A stretch of 64,000 bases of DNA from VXYL01 sp965203685 (GTDB lineage Bacteria; Pseudomonadota; Gammaproteobacteria; Pseudomonadales; Azotimanducaceae). A program made the position numbers and the translations under genes. Positions 42,692 through 52,256 of this stretch are shown one piece after another. The number at the start of each line of letters is the position of its first letter. Within the stretch, counting starts at the first letter, position 1. The notes beneath the pieces are model-generated. The model was not told where the DNA came from and made no database searches. It was given only the letters and a program-made list of their open reading frames with translations. The stretch is taken from NCBI GenBank assembly GCA_965203685.1, contig OZ241908.1, positions 5,766,001 to 5,830,000 on the forward strand, written 5' to 3'.

Positions 42692-43572
42692 CACTGATCG
42701 TCTTTAATACGGGCTAAGGTCGCGGCGCCGACCTTGGCTTGGCGCTCGTCGTCCACGAGTCCGGTCTCCAGTAGCACCACGCCGAAGAACACGGCCCAGC
42801 CCGTCGCGCGCGCCAACGTGGCATCGTCGATGCCGCCGTAGGCTGCGAGCGCCTTCTGCCGGTCGGGCCGGTCAAAGAGCATCCAGAGGGCCGCTAGGTC
42901 CGTCGCGACGTCGCCGCCGCACAGGTCGCCCCAGTCGATGATGCCGACAATGCGGCCTCCGTCGGCGAGCACATTCTGCGGATGCAGGTCGCCGTGGAGC
43001 CAATGGCGTTCGGTGGCCAGCGGTGCCTCGAGGGCCTCGCGCCAGGCGGCTACGACGCCCGCTGATACCCGTTCCGTTGTTTGCGCGAGCCGCGCCATGC
43101 GCTCAGCCACGGCCGCGGCCCGCGTTGCCAGTGGCACGCCGCGCACCGGGTTGGTCGGTGCCTCTTCGGGAGCGGGCTGATGCAACGTCTTGAGGAATGC
43201 CGCCAGCCGCGGTGCTTCCTCGGCTTGCAGGCCCGAGACGTCGGCGCTCTCGCCGGGAATCCAACGCGTGATGCTCCATGGCCATGGAAAGCGTGTACTC
43301 GGCTGCCCGGCATGGATGGGCTCCGGCACGGGCATCGGCAGACCCTGCGCCAGCACCGGTAGCCACCGTTGCTCATGCTCGATGAGCGAGACGGCGACCT
43401 TCCGCCTCGGTAGCCGAACCAGCAAGTCCGGACCCAGCCGTACGATGACATTGTCCCAGCCGCTCGCGAAGTGTTGCAGCGACCGTCCGGCGTATTGCGG
43501 AAACTGCTCGCGGATCAGTGCCGCGACGAGCGCAAGGTCAATGTGCACTTCCGCGGCGGGGATGCCGAGCAT
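42691..43572 (-). CDS. APH-family (aminoglycoside phosphotransferase-like) kinase
   Basis: This 293-residue protein starts at the ATG at 43572, sharing its A with the TGA stop of the upstream gene (TGATG). It has the APH kinase signatures: HWLHGDLHPQNVLADGG (Brenner motif) and IIDWGDLCGGD (metal-binding Asp). Family members phosphorylate aminoglycosides, choline, homoserine or other small alcohols; there is no specific resistance-gene hallmark. The coupling to a PGRP-like amidase gene is unusual and may be a functional link to cell-wall sugars. Confidence 0.85.
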   Translation of the reverse strand: MLGIPAAEVHIDLALVAALIREQFPQYAGRSLQHFASGWDNVIVRLGPDLLVRLPRRKVAVSLIEHEQRWLPVLAQGLPMPVPEPIHAGQPSTRFPWPWSITRWIPGESADVSGLQAEEAPRLAAFLKTLHQPAPEEAPTNPVRGVPLATRAAAVAERMARLAQTTERVSAGVVAAWREALEAPLATERHWLHGDLHPQNVLADGGRIVGIIDWGDLCGGDVATDLAALWMLFDRPDRQKALAAYGGIDDATLARATGWAVFFGVVLLETGLVDDERQAKVGAATLARIKDDQ

Positions 43573-43991
43573 CAGATCTTGGAGTACTGCGACTCGAAAT
43601 CGCGCGTCAGCACGTCCTGTCGTTGGCGAAGCAACTCGTCGCGCGACCACGCGGCGAGAGCCTTCATCGGGAACCGCCGTCCCGGGCACGTTGTCGGCTC
43701 CGTGCCTCGGACCTGTCGGTGCGCGCCGAGCTGGACATCCGGATAGCGCAGTTTGAGGGTCAGCAGGAGCCCCTTGAGCGCATCGATCTGCGCGTCGTCA
43801 GGCGTATCGACATCGAAGTCGCCATCGATCACGACGCCGATGCTCCGTGGGTGTTGGCCCCGTTCGGCCTCGTCGAGTTCGGCCCGGACCTTGCCGTCCG
43901 CGCCGATCCGATAGTGGAAGCCATCACCGGGACATGCCCCGTGGTGCAGCAATACGAACTTCACGCCGCCGCGTCGTGGTTGCGATGCCAT
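43572..43991 (-). CDS. PGRP/N-acetylmuramoyl-L-alanine amidase-like protein
   Basis: This 139-residue protein has the amidase_2/PGRP layout: FVLLHHGACPGDGFHYRIGADG with the first metal His, RSIGVVIDGDFD, and GAHRQVRGTEPTTCPGRRFP containing the other His and the Cys ligand. These enzymes cut the amide bond between MurNAc and the peptide stem. There is no signal peptide or membrane anchor, so the protein would act in the cytoplasm or be released otherwise. It overlaps by one base with the downstream APH-type kinase gene. Confidence 0.85.
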   Translation of the reverse strand: MASQPRRGGVKFVLLHHGACPGDGFHYRIGADGKVRAELDEAERGQHPRSIGVVIDGDFDVDTPDDAQIDALKGLLLTLKLRYPDVQLGAHRQVRGTEPTTCPGRRFPMKALAAWSRDELLRQRQDVLTRDFESQYSKI

Positions 43992-43994
43992 GTC

Positions 43995-45410
43995 CTACGA
44001 ACCCGCTGCTGCGATCTCGCGCTTGACGACCACGCGGTTCCAGTACCAAGCCAGGATGCCCAATAGTACGTTGCTGAGCGCAGTCGCCAAGAAGATGCCG
44101 ACGTATCCCCAGAGGTAGTCGCCGAGAATGGCGAGAGGCACGTAGAAGGCGATCGACCGGGCGATGGAGATGGTCAGCGGCGGCAGTGGCTGGCCGAGGG
44201 CGTTGAAGCATGACGTCGCGACCTGCATCACGCCCATGAAGCCGATCGACAACGGGATGATGAGGAAGAACATGGCCGCCACTTCCCGCACGGTCTCGTT
44301 GGGATCGATCAGCCGCACCACGGCATCCCCGGCGATGGCGAGCACCACGAACGTCACCACGCCCCACGCCAGGCAGAACCAGTTGGCGAGCCGCATCGCG
44401 CGGCGGACTCTCGCGTAGTTGCGCGCGCCCCAGTTCTGCCCCACGAACGGCGAGATCGATGACGACGCGGACCACAGGACCATGTGCACCATCGTCTCGA
44501 CACGCGAGGCGACGGTATAGCCCGCGACGACCTCGTGACCGTGGCCGGCGAGCAGGCGGGTGATGACCAGCATGGACACGGGCATGATCAGGCCACTGGC
44601 GGTTGCCGGTCCGCCGACGTGCAGGATCGCCCACCACGACTTCCAGAGATCGTCGAGCGACCAACTCACCATCCGGACGCGCACCAGGATGACGATGTAG
44701 AGGGCGACACTGAAGACCCGCGACGCGACATACGCCCAAGCCGCACCCGCGATGCCAAGTTCCGGGAAACCCAACCAACCGAAAATCAACAACGGGCCAA
44801 GGCCGATCTGGATCACGGAGCCCGTCGTCATTACCACGCCGGGGCTCGCGGCGCTGCCGGTGGCCCGCAAGAGCGTCGAACCGACCATGGACAGCATGAA
44901 TAGGGGGAAGCCGAGCATGTAGACGCTCAAGTACTCGGTCGCCATCGAGCGCACCTCGCCTTGGGCCCCGAGCAGGGCCACGACGTCCTCCGCGAAGACC
45001 ATGCCGAAAGCGCCGGCCACCACCCCGATGATCAGCACCAGCAACTCCGCGTGAGTGACGAGGCGGGCGGCTTGTGCCCGGTCGCCGGCCCCGTAGGCGC
45101 GTGCGATCACCGACGACGCGCCGGTGCCGATGCCGCCGGCGAAGGCGAACAGGAAGATCGTGATTGGGAACGCGAAACCCATCGCGGCGAGGGCCTCCGT
45201 GCCCACGAACCCCAGGTAGATGGCTTCCGCGAAGCGCGCGAAGTTCATGGACAGCGAGCCCATGGCCATGAACGAGCCCAGGCGGACCAGGTGCCGGCCG
45301 ACGCTACCCTCGGTGAAACCGGCGTACTTGATGCCGGATCGTGGTTGCGGGCGGTCGGTGTCGGCGGCGCTTACGTTTGGCTGGGACGGCGGCCCGGCGC
45401 TACGCGCCAT
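43995..45410 (-). CDS. MATE-family multidrug/Na+ or H+ antiporter
   Basis: This 471-residue protein has twelve membrane helices in two related halves, with the MATE-typical FAEAIYLGFVGTEALAAMGF in the first half and RRAMRLANWFCLAWGVVTFV in the second. NorM/DinF-type pumps export cationic toxic compounds or metabolites using ion gradients. An N-terminal soluble extension of about 35 residues is present. It is encoded just upstream of, and on the same strand as, the amidase and kinase genes. Confidence 0.92.
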   Translation of the reverse strand: MARSAGPPSQPNVSAADTDRPQPRSGIKYAGFTEGSVGRHLVRLGSFMAMGSLSMNFARFAEAIYLGFVGTEALAAMGFAFPITIFLFAFAGGIGTGASSVIARAYGAGDRAQAARLVTHAELLVLIIGVVAGAFGMVFAEDVVALLGAQGEVRSMATEYLSVYMLGFPLFMLSMVGSTLLRATGSAASPGVVMTTGSVIQIGLGPLLIFGWLGFPELGIAGAAWAYVASRVFSVALYIVILVRVRMVSWSLDDLWKSWWAILHVGGPATASGLIMPVSMLVITRLLAGHGHEVVAGYTVASRVETMVHMVLWSASSSISPFVGQNWGARNYARVRRAMRLANWFCLAWGVVTFVVLAIAGDAVVRLIDPNETVREVAAMFFLIIPLSIGFMGVMQVATSCFNALGQPLPPLTISIARSIAFYVPLAILGDYLWGYVGIFLATALSNVLLGILAWYWNRVVVKREIAAAGS

Positions 45411-45532
45411 GGTGGGCAGCGGCCGACGGGCGCGAGGTGAGGCGTGGCATGGAACGCAAGTATCGCACGCGACGGCGCGGTCGAGCGGTTAGGGGATTGG
45501 CGTACCTTGCGGCGCGGGCGCCGCGGACGCGT

Positions 45533-45961
45533 CTACCGACGGGCTGGCACCAACTCCGTGAGAATGCCGCCGGCGCTCTTCGGGTGGAAGAATGCGGCAG
45601 TCACAACGTTTCCGTCAGGCCGCCCGCCAAGGTCGATCTGCCTCAAGCCGTTCGCCCGCAGCCGCGCGGCTTCCTCGGCAACATCGTCGCAGCCGTAGCC
45701 CCAATGGTGTAGGCCCGGACCAAACCGCTGCAGGTACTTGAACGTGCCTGCCTCGGGAACCACGGGAATCAGCACCTCGATCCTCGTCTCGCCCAGGCCG
45801 ACCTGAAACATGTAGTTGTGGGTGCCCTCAGGCGCGAAATACGCGCCATCGGGGAGGGGCGTGCTCGCGGCAAGCGAGAAGCCCAGCTTGTCCTCCAAGG
45901 TCACGCGTGCTTCGTCGATGCTGTGCGCGACGACGCCGATGTGGTCGAGTCCTACGATCAT
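45533..45961 (-). CDS. Glyoxalase/VOC-fold protein, methylmalonyl-CoA epimerase-like
   Basis: This 142-residue vicinal-oxygen-chelate protein starts at the ATG at 45961 with AGGAGG upstream. It has the epimerase-like pattern: LDHIGVVAHSIDEA (first metal His), GTHNYMFQVGLGETRIEVLIP with Glu, GPGLHHWGYGCDDV (second His) and the last Glu in LTELVPA. Methylmalonyl-CoA epimerase and lactoylglutathione lyase share this fold; the short single-domain length favours the epimerase or a relative. It lies between the MATE pump gene and the addA-like gene. Confidence 0.87.
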   Translation of the reverse strand: MIVGLDHIGVVAHSIDEARVTLEDKLGFSLAASTPLPDGAYFAPEGTHNYMFQVGLGETRIEVLIPVVPEAGTFKYLQRFGPGLHHWGYGCDDVAEEAARLRANGLRQIDLGGRPDGNVVTAAFFHPKSAGGILTELVPARR

Positions 45962-46026
45962 GTTGAATCCCCTCCTGACGGCACTCCACCCCATTGTAAG
46001 GGCGAAACACGTCCAACCGGCGAGCG

Positions 46027-49000
46027 TTACGGGATCTCGATCCGCACGAGCCCCCCGGTTACGGCGAAGTGGATGAAGCAGCCCGCCACGTCTCGGCCTG
46101 CGGCGAGCAAGGCATCCCGGTACGCGCCGAGTTGGCCCGAGTAGCGCAACGCCTCGTCGGCCCAAGCCGACGGCGGCGCTGGCGAGGACTTGTGGTCGAT
46201 CACGAGCCATCCTTGCGGCGTCTCCGCCAACACGTCCACGAATCCCCTCACGACGCGCCCGTCGTCGCGGCTGTGGCTGACGGGGACCTCGACCTCGAAC
46301 CGGGTCGCGCCGAGACGGTTCTTGAGATGGCGCGCAAAACGCTGGGCGATCGCCACGGCGTCTGTGCCCTCAACGCCGTCGGCGACCCCGAAGCTCTCGA
46401 GTAGCGCTCGCGCCCGTCGGACCGCCTTGGCGCGCGACACCGGGTTGACGAGTTCCGCGGCGATGACCGCATGCAGGCTATTGCCAACGTCGGCCATGTC
46501 ATCGCCGCGCACGGTGACACGCTCGCCGATCTCGACGACTTCCGCGACCGTGGCCTTGACCGGCTCGATCGAAGACGGTGCCAGTGCCTCGCGCGGATAG
46601 GTCCGCCGTTCGCGGTTCTCGAACCAGCGTGGCCGGTAAGGCCGGGCCATTCCGGCGGGTTCGACGACTTCCATGGCTTCCGCGCGTGTGGGCACCGAGT
46701 ACCCGTTCGGCAACTCAAGCACGTCACCGGTGGGCACAGCGAAGTCCGCCATGAAGCTGTGGTACCAGGCATCACGCTTGGGTGCCGACAAGGCGAGGAC
46801 GAGGCGGTCCCGAGCGCGCGTCATGCCCACGTAGGCCAGCCGTTGCTGCTCGGCCCGGGTCTTCGCGCGACAGCGGAGGCCCTCGGCCGATTCCTCGATG
46901 GCGCTGCGTGCCGGGACGCCCCGCCTGCGCCGGCCGAAGAGGTTCGGCCAGTAGCGCAGTTCTCGACCGGCCAGCGGGTCGGCGATGTCGAAACCGGCGC
47001 TCGACTCGACGCGGACATCCCACGTCCGCAACCGTTCCTCGTACTCGAAATCGGTGCACACCACCACGGGCCACTCGAGTCCCTTGGCGCGGTGGTACGT
47101 CAGGACGTGCACCGCGTCGCCGGACGTCACGACGGGCTGCAGGTCCAGGTCGGGCGAGCTTGGATGCTCGAGCCAGAACAAGAGACCCGTCAACGTGCCG
47201 GGTTCATGGTGGGCAGCCGCGTGCTTCTCGTACTCGACGGCGAGAGCGAGGAACGCGTCGAGGTTCTTCTGACGTTGCGCGGTGCGCACATCGTCCGGGC
47301 CCCAGGCGGCGACGATGCGACGAATGTCGATCTCGTTCAGCACGCGCGCCACGGTCTCGACGGGCGAGCGCAGGGCGCTCTCGTCCCGCATGTCCTTGAG
47401 CCGACGGATGAGGGGGTGGTCGTTTTCGAGCCACGCCATGGGCTGGCCGCCGCCGTCGAGGTAGTCGAGCCGCCCGGTAAGCCACGTCTCGGGATCCTTG
47501 CCGTCGGCGAGCATGAGGATCTCGGCGGTCGCGAGGGTGTCGGCGCGGTCGGCGAGTCGGCGCAGGCAGCTCCGCGCCAGGGTGACCTCGGGCGTCTCGA
47601 GCAGTCCCAGCAAGGTCATCTTCATTGGCGTCTGTGCGGCACGAAGCGCCTTCGCGATGAGTTCGACGTGGCTGTTCGTGCGTGCCAGCACGGCGATGTC
47701 GCCGAACGAGATTGGTCGTGTCGCCCCGGTTTCCGGGTCGACCACGGGCTCGCCGCTTGCCACCAGCCGCGCGACGCCGTCGGCGATCGCCTGGGTCCGC
47801 TCGTCGAGCGATCCGGGGAGCGCCCAAGTCGTCACCGCGGGCACATTCACCTCGGGACGCTCGGACGTCTGCACGACGGCCTCTCGCGGCATCAAGTCGA
47901 ACCCGGCGTCGAACAACTCGTTGACGTAATGCACGAGCGCCGGTCGCGCACGCCAACTCGTGTCGAGCCGATCCGTCGTCGCGGCGCCCGCGGTGAGGCC
48001 TTCGAGCGTCTCGAACACCAGGGTCGGATCGCAGCCGCGGAACTCGTAGATGGCCTGCTTCACATCGCCGACGAAGATCGCCCGATCCGCCAATGCCGCG
48101 AGCTTCAGGAACAAGGCCAACTGCATGGGGTTGGTGTCTTGGAATTCGTCCACGAGGAGTAGTTCGACTTCGTCGCTCAAACGTTCGCGCACGGGCTCTT
48201 GGTCGAGTGCGTGCAGCGTGAGCTGTTCCATATCGGCGAAGTCGATCAGGCCGTGTTCGCGCTTGACGTCCGCGAAGCGCGAGAGGGAGTCCGCGGCGAT
48301 GTCGAAGATGCCGGTGAGGAACTGGGCGACGTCGTCGTGGAAGCGACCGTGGCGTTCGTAGAGGCAGGCGACTTCTTGGATGGCCGTGACGTGTTGCCGG
48401 ATCGCGACGGGGGCCGACGTGCCGGCGAGGCGCATCCAGGTGTACCAGGGGCAATCGGGCCTTGCGAGCAACGGCTCGGCGTCGGCCAAGGTCCGCCGGT
48501 ACTTCCGTGCCCCGACCAGGCCGTCGTCGGGAATGTCGCGGATCGCGTTCTGCACGCGGTCGAGCAAGGTGGCCGTCGGGTCGACGTCCAGCGCGTCGGG
48601 GAAGAAGGCGAGGAACGCATCAGCATTGCGCCTGCCCATCGCGCGCAAGGCCGGCGGGTCGACGTCGTTCTCACGTGCCTTGTCGGCGACGTCCTTGACT
48701 GCCGCTTGCCAGGTCGGCAGACCACGATAGGTGACGCCGAGGCGGTGCGCGAGGGCGTTCATTTCGCGGACGCGGTCGAGCGGCAGGACGTGATCGAGGG
48801 CTTGATTGAAGAACCGCGTCCCGTCGTCGATGCTCATCACGTTCATCTGCGGCGACAGGCCGAGTTCGAAAGCGAACCGCTTGAGCAGGCGTTCGCAGAC
48901 GCTGTGCACGGTCCCGACGAGCGACTCCGCCGTGCGTTCGGCGAGGTCGATCCGACCGGCGGCGATCAAGCGGTCGCGGACGCGCTCACGCAACTCGGAC

Positions 49001-49233
49001 GCGGCCTTGACGGTGAATGTCGTCCCCACGATGCCTTGAGGAGAGACGTTGCCGTCGACGAGCGCCCGTTCAAGCTCCTTGGTCAGTCGATAGGTCTTGC
49101 CGCTGCCGGCCCCGGCACTGATGAACGTGACATGGCGCCAGTCGTCCCGCGGTACGCGGGCCTCCTGGCCCGCAATGGACCTTGTGGCGTGCCCAAATGC
49201 GGACCTGGACGTCCGCGTACCACCGTCACTCAT
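46027..49233 (-). CDS. addA: UvrD/AddA-like helicase with C-terminal RecB nuclease domain
   Basis: This 1068-residue protein is a superfamily 1 helicase of the AddA/UvrD kind. Walker A is SAGAGSGKT (about residues 39-47), followed by TFTVKAASELRER, the DEXX box LLLVDEFQDTNP, VGDVKQAIYEFRG and LTYHRAKGLEWPVV. The C-terminal 170 residues carry a RecB-like PD-(D/E)XK nuclease with VRGFVDVLAETPQGWLVIDHK. AddAB complexes process double-strand breaks for RecA. The ATG at 49233 overlaps the addB-like stop (ATGA). The first 27 residues are encoded by an inverted repeat pair, and no later in-frame start precedes Walker A. Confidence 0.9.
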   Translation of the reverse strand: MSDGGTRTSRSAFGHATRSIAGQEARVPRDDWRHVTFISAGAGSGKTYRLTKELERALVDGNVSPQGIVGTTFTVKAASELRERVRDRLIAAGRIDLAERTAESLVGTVHSVCERLLKRFAFELGLSPQMNVMSIDDGTRFFNQALDHVLPLDRVREMNALAHRLGVTYRGLPTWQAAVKDVADKARENDVDPPALRAMGRRNADAFLAFFPDALDVDPTATLLDRVQNAIRDIPDDGLVGARKYRRTLADAEPLLARPDCPWYTWMRLAGTSAPVAIRQHVTAIQEVACLYERHGRFHDDVAQFLTGIFDIAADSLSRFADVKREHGLIDFADMEQLTLHALDQEPVRERLSDEVELLLVDEFQDTNPMQLALFLKLAALADRAIFVGDVKQAIYEFRGCDPTLVFETLEGLTAGAATTDRLDTSWRARPALVHYVNELFDAGFDLMPREAVVQTSERPEVNVPAVTTWALPGSLDERTQAIADGVARLVASGEPVVDPETGATRPISFGDIAVLARTNSHVELIAKALRAAQTPMKMTLLGLLETPEVTLARSCLRRLADRADTLATAEILMLADGKDPETWLTGRLDYLDGGGQPMAWLENDHPLIRRLKDMRDESALRSPVETVARVLNEIDIRRIVAAWGPDDVRTAQRQKNLDAFLALAVEYEKHAAAHHEPGTLTGLLFWLEHPSSPDLDLQPVVTSGDAVHVLTYHRAKGLEWPVVVCTDFEYEERLRTWDVRVESSAGFDIADPLAGRELRYWPNLFGRRRRGVPARSAIEESAEGLRCRAKTRAEQQRLAYVGMTRARDRLVLALSAPKRDAWYHSFMADFAVPTGDVLELPNGYSVPTRAEAMEVVEPAGMARPYRPRWFENRERRTYPREALAPSSIEPVKATVAEVVEIGERVTVRGDDMADVGNSLHAVIAAELVNPVSRAKAVRRARALLESFGVADGVEGTDAVAIAQRFARHLKNRLGATRFEVEVPVSHSRDDGRVVRGFVDVLAETPQGWLVIDHKSSPAPPSAWADEALRYSGQLGAYRDALLAAGRDVAGCFIHFAVTGGLVRIEIP
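49151..49221. repeat. Inverted pair of the palindromic repeat inside the addA-like start, copies 7a and 7b
   Basis: Copy 7a is GGTACGCGGGCCTCCTGGCC plus CGCAA (49151-49175) and copy 7b, inverted, is TGCGGACCTGGACGTCCGCGTACC (49198-49221). The gap of 22 bp resembles that of pair 34477-34546. It lies in frame within the N-terminal coding region of the addA-like gene. Confidence 0.88.
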
Positions 49234-51827
49234 TGGAACGCCTCAACCCCAGTCAGCCAGCGGAACGGGTCGAACCGGTCCGGCGGCACGCGCGTTTCCA
49301 GTCCGGCGTCGGGCGGTTGAGAGCTTTCGTCGGCTGCAGCGCCGGCGTTGACTTCGATGGCGCCCTTGTTGAGCTGTTCGCGCCGCCAGTCGTAGGTGAC
49401 AAGGCCTTGCTGCCAGATCTCCTCGGTCGTCAGGGTGCCGGCACCCAGCGCCTTCGGGAAGAACCGGCTGTCGGGGCCGACGATGTTGCCGGTGGTGACG
49501 ATGTAGTAGCCGGCCCATGGCCACTGTGGCCGGGCCAGCATGAACCCGTAGACGGCGAGTTGCAGGTGTTGGTTGTTCGCGATCTCCTCCAGGCGATAAG
49601 GCTCGCTACCCCACTTGGCGTCCAGCACGGCGCGGTCACCGCGTTCGTTGGCGATCACGAGGTCGACATCGCCACGCAGCGACCCACCGGCGAACGGTCG
49701 TTCAACGTGGAACTCGGAAGTCGCCTCCACGACATCGGCGTCGGCGAGGTGGCGCAACAGTAGCGCAAGGGCGCGCTCGAGCGTGGTGACGACTTGCTGG
49801 CGGTCGACGCCACGACCGTTCTCGAGCAACACGGCGCCTTCCCGTTCGATGAGATCGGCGATCGTGGTTCTAAGCCAAGTCGCGATGTCGGTCTCGTCGA
49901 GCGAGCGCCAGTTGGCGTTCTCCGTGAAGAAGCGCTCGAAGAGCCGATGCGCGAGGGCGCCCTTCAGCAACGGGCCGTCGGCGACCCCGGTGATCCGGCT
50001 GCCGCGCAAGCGCGCGTGGTACTCGAGGACCCACTCGTGGGGATGGAAGTACGCCTTGGCGAGGCTCGTGTAGGACTCCGTGGCCCGGGGAGCGATTGGA
50101 CGGCCTATTCGCCACCAGCGTTTCTTGGGAGGGAGCGGGGTCACGCTCATCGGCGGCGCCCGGATATCGAGAAGCGCAAGCTGGTTGGCGTCGCCGCGCA
50201 ACAGTCCGTCATCGAGGCGGACTTCGAGCCAGCCGCGAAGTTGCTCTTCGATGCGGCCCCAGAGCGGGTGCCGTCCCGCGCCGTCTTCGTCGTGCACCAC
50301 CAGCACCAGGCGCCGTCGGCAATTCAGCACCGGGCGCAGCCAGCCGCGTTGCTCGCCTCGAAGGCGTTGCTCCGCGGTGGGCAGTTCCGCACCTGCTGCC
50401 GCCAAGGCGGCGAGTTCCGCTTGGGTCCAGGTCGGGGTGAGATCGAGGCGCGTTGGCCTCAAGTCCCACCAATAGACGTCGTCGACCGCTTCGGCGACGT
50501 TGCCGGGATGGCTTGTTGCCCGGACGTGACCGGCTTCGGCGAACGTCGATGGATCGGGCAGGGCCCGGGTCACCTCGTCGACCAGCCTGTCCACCTCGAT
50601 CTTGGCGATGTGCGTGGTGCCTCCGCCCGCGAGGCCCTCCAGCGTCGCAGCCAGTGCCTCGGCTTGGGCATACGCCGCGCCGAATACGGCCTTGGCCTCA
50701 TCGTTGGCGGCGGTGGCGATCGTTCCGGCCAGCCATGCCACGCACCGACGGGCCCGCGTACTCAGCACGTCCACGGGGGCTCCCGTGCCGACGGGGAAGC
50801 GTTCCGGTGCGACCCAGAATGCGACATCGTCGGCGTCGTCGATGGCGGACACCGCGGCGCGCCATTCCGGGCCGCCGATTCCCGGTTGAGCGGCGACCGC
50901 TTCCGCGAGCCGGCCGCGAGCCGACCACGGCAAAGGGCTGACCGGGTGGATGAGGAACTGCAGCAGTCGATGCGGATCCAGGGGCTGCCAGATCAGCGCC
51001 AGGGCGAGCTTCAGCACTTGGCTCGCGGCGCGGAACGGGGAGTAGTGCTGGAAGCCCGCGCGCGGCATGCCGACGCGCTCGAAGGCGTTGTCCAGGATGA
51101 TGCCGTCGTGGGTGGCGACGGCGACGGCCTCGGTGCGAACGGGTAGGGCGCGCAGGAGTTCGGCGGTCGCCTGAGCGGTGACATCGCGCGACACTGCCCG
51201 CAGGACGACCACCGATCCGTCGCCCTCAAGTTGTCCGGCGGGGTCGCCGTGGAGCGCGGCCTGCAGCTTGCCAAGATCTGTACACGGTGTTGCGGCGCCT
51301 GTTGGTTCGTCGATGGCCTCGCAGTTGAACTGGGACAGCAGGCGACGCCACATGACCGGCAGATCCTGTGCTTCGTCGAGCAGCGTGACCGTCTCCACCT
51401 GTGTGCGACGTTCCGGCACCAGCGCAAGGATGTTCCGCAGTCGCTGGCCCATGCATGGCGGCAACCGGTCCTGGGCCAATGCCTCGACGGCGGCGAGGTC
51501 GGCGAGCCGTTGCGGAACGCCGGCGGGGAAGGTGCCGTCCCAGCCGTGCAGGTACCAGCCAGACCGCCAATCGAGCAGCGTGCGAGCGACACCCACCGGG
51601 TCGACGCTGAAAGAGGCATGGTAGAAGCGCGCCAAGTCGTCGAGGTCGGCGAGGCAGCCCCGGTAGAACGCGACTTCCTCGGCGGGATGGACAGCCGCCG
51701 GGGCAAGTCCTAGGTCACTCTCCAGCAGTCGGAGAAAACCAATGGGCCCGACCGTGATCTCGCCGACCGAGTCGGTTGCCAGGTCGGGATGCAGACCATC
51801 GCGATGCAGTCCGAAACGGACCTTCAT
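49230..51827 (-). CDS. addB: AddB-like helicase/nuclease-family DNA repair protein
   Basis: This 865-residue protein starts at the ATG at 51827 (a GTG one codon earlier is possible). It contains an inactive-helicase-like region with a degenerate DEXX box LLDEAQDLPVMWRRL, a central part common to AddB/RexB relatives, and a C-terminal RecB-family nuclease with GSLRGDVDLVIANERGDRAV and DAKWGSEPYR (Asp and Lys of the PD-(D/E)XK site). It is translated coupled to the addA-like gene. Together they should form the double-strand-break resection complex. Assignment to AddB proper versus a related family is less certain than AddA. Confidence 0.85.
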   Translation of the reverse strand: MKVRFGLHRDGLHPDLATDSVGEITVGPIGFLRLLESDLGLAPAAVHPAEEVAFYRGCLADLDDLARFYHASFSVDPVGVARTLLDWRSGWYLHGWDGTFPAGVPQRLADLAAVEALAQDRLPPCMGQRLRNILALVPERRTQVETVTLLDEAQDLPVMWRRLLSQFNCEAIDEPTGAATPCTDLGKLQAALHGDPAGQLEGDGSVVVLRAVSRDVTAQATAELLRALPVRTEAVAVATHDGIILDNAFERVGMPRAGFQHYSPFRAASQVLKLALALIWQPLDPHRLLQFLIHPVSPLPWSARGRLAEAVAAQPGIGGPEWRAAVSAIDDADDVAFWVAPERFPVGTGAPVDVLSTRARRCVAWLAGTIATAANDEAKAVFGAAYAQAEALAATLEGLAGGGTTHIAKIEVDRLVDEVTRALPDPSTFAEAGHVRATSHPGNVAEAVDDVYWWDLRPTRLDLTPTWTQAELAALAAAGAELPTAEQRLRGEQRGWLRPVLNCRRRLVLVVHDEDGAGRHPLWGRIEEQLRGWLEVRLDDGLLRGDANQLALLDIRAPPMSVTPLPPKKRWWRIGRPIAPRATESYTSLAKAYFHPHEWVLEYHARLRGSRITGVADGPLLKGALAHRLFERFFTENANWRSLDETDIATWLRTTIADLIEREGAVLLENGRGVDRQQVVTTLERALALLLRHLADADVVEATSEFHVERPFAGGSLRGDVDLVIANERGDRAVLDAKWGSEPYRLEEIANNQHLQLAVYGFMLARPQWPWAGYYIVTTGNIVGPDSRFFPKALGAGTLTTEEIWQQGLVTYDWRREQLNKGAIEVNAGAAADESSQPPDAGLETRVPPDRFDPFRWLTGVEAFQ

Positions 51828-51857
51828 CACGGCGGGTCAGGCGCGATCGTGTTGTCC

Positions 51858-52256
51858 CTAGGGCGCGTCGACGACAACGGTCTTGAAGTCGGCCGGGGCG
51901 ACGATCTCGAGAACCTCGAAGTCGTCGGAATAGGCGACCTCGCGGTGCTTGATCATCGGACGCTGGTTGATGCAGTCGCCCTTGCGGATCGTCTGCACGC
52001 CCTCGCCCTCGTATTCGAACTGTGCCCAGCCGTTCAACACGTAGACCATCTGGAAGTCGCACTCGTGGATGTGCCACTGCGCGACAGCATCCTCCTCGCG
52101 CTTGCCATTGGCACGGATCACGTGCGCGATGAAGTCGCCGTTGGTTGCGGCCTTCACACCGAGATCGCGGTAGTCGAAGATTCGGCGCAAGCCTTCGGCC
52201 CATTGGGCATCCGTCGCCTGCGCGATGTTGAAGCGCCAGTCGCTGCCGGCTTCCAT
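51858..52256 (-). CDS. Cupin-domain protein
   Basis: This 132-residue single-domain cupin starts at the ATG at 52256 with AAGGAGAGGG upstream. The conserved cupin motif 1 appears as QWHIHECDFQMVYVLNGWAQ (His pair and Glu-like position) and motif 2 as CINQRPMIKHREV. It likely binds a metal and a small polar ligand; the function could be catalytic or sensing. It is encoded between the addB-like gene and a divergent aldo-keto reductase gene, with about 110 bp to the latter. Confidence 0.87.
   Translation of the reverse strand: MEAGSDWRFNIAQATDAQWAEGLRRIFDYRDLGVKAATNGDFIAHVIRANGKREEDAVAQWHIHECDFQMVYVLNGWAQFEYEGEGVQTIRKGDCINQRPMIKHREVAYSDDFEVLEIVAPADFKTVVVDAP

Noticed and set aside
42691..43572. 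Aminoglycoside resistance gene
   Set aside because: Only the general APH kinase motifs are seen; the neighbourhood shows no resistance or mobile element context.
46471..48162. 563-codon plus-strand frame opposite the addA-like gene
   Set aside because: Shadow of a verified helicase frame; no recognisable protein family.
49151..49221. Repeat pair as a CRISPR-like array
   Set aside because: Only two units, each palindromic and in opposite orientation, with no regular spacers or cas genes; fits a BIME-like inverted pair.
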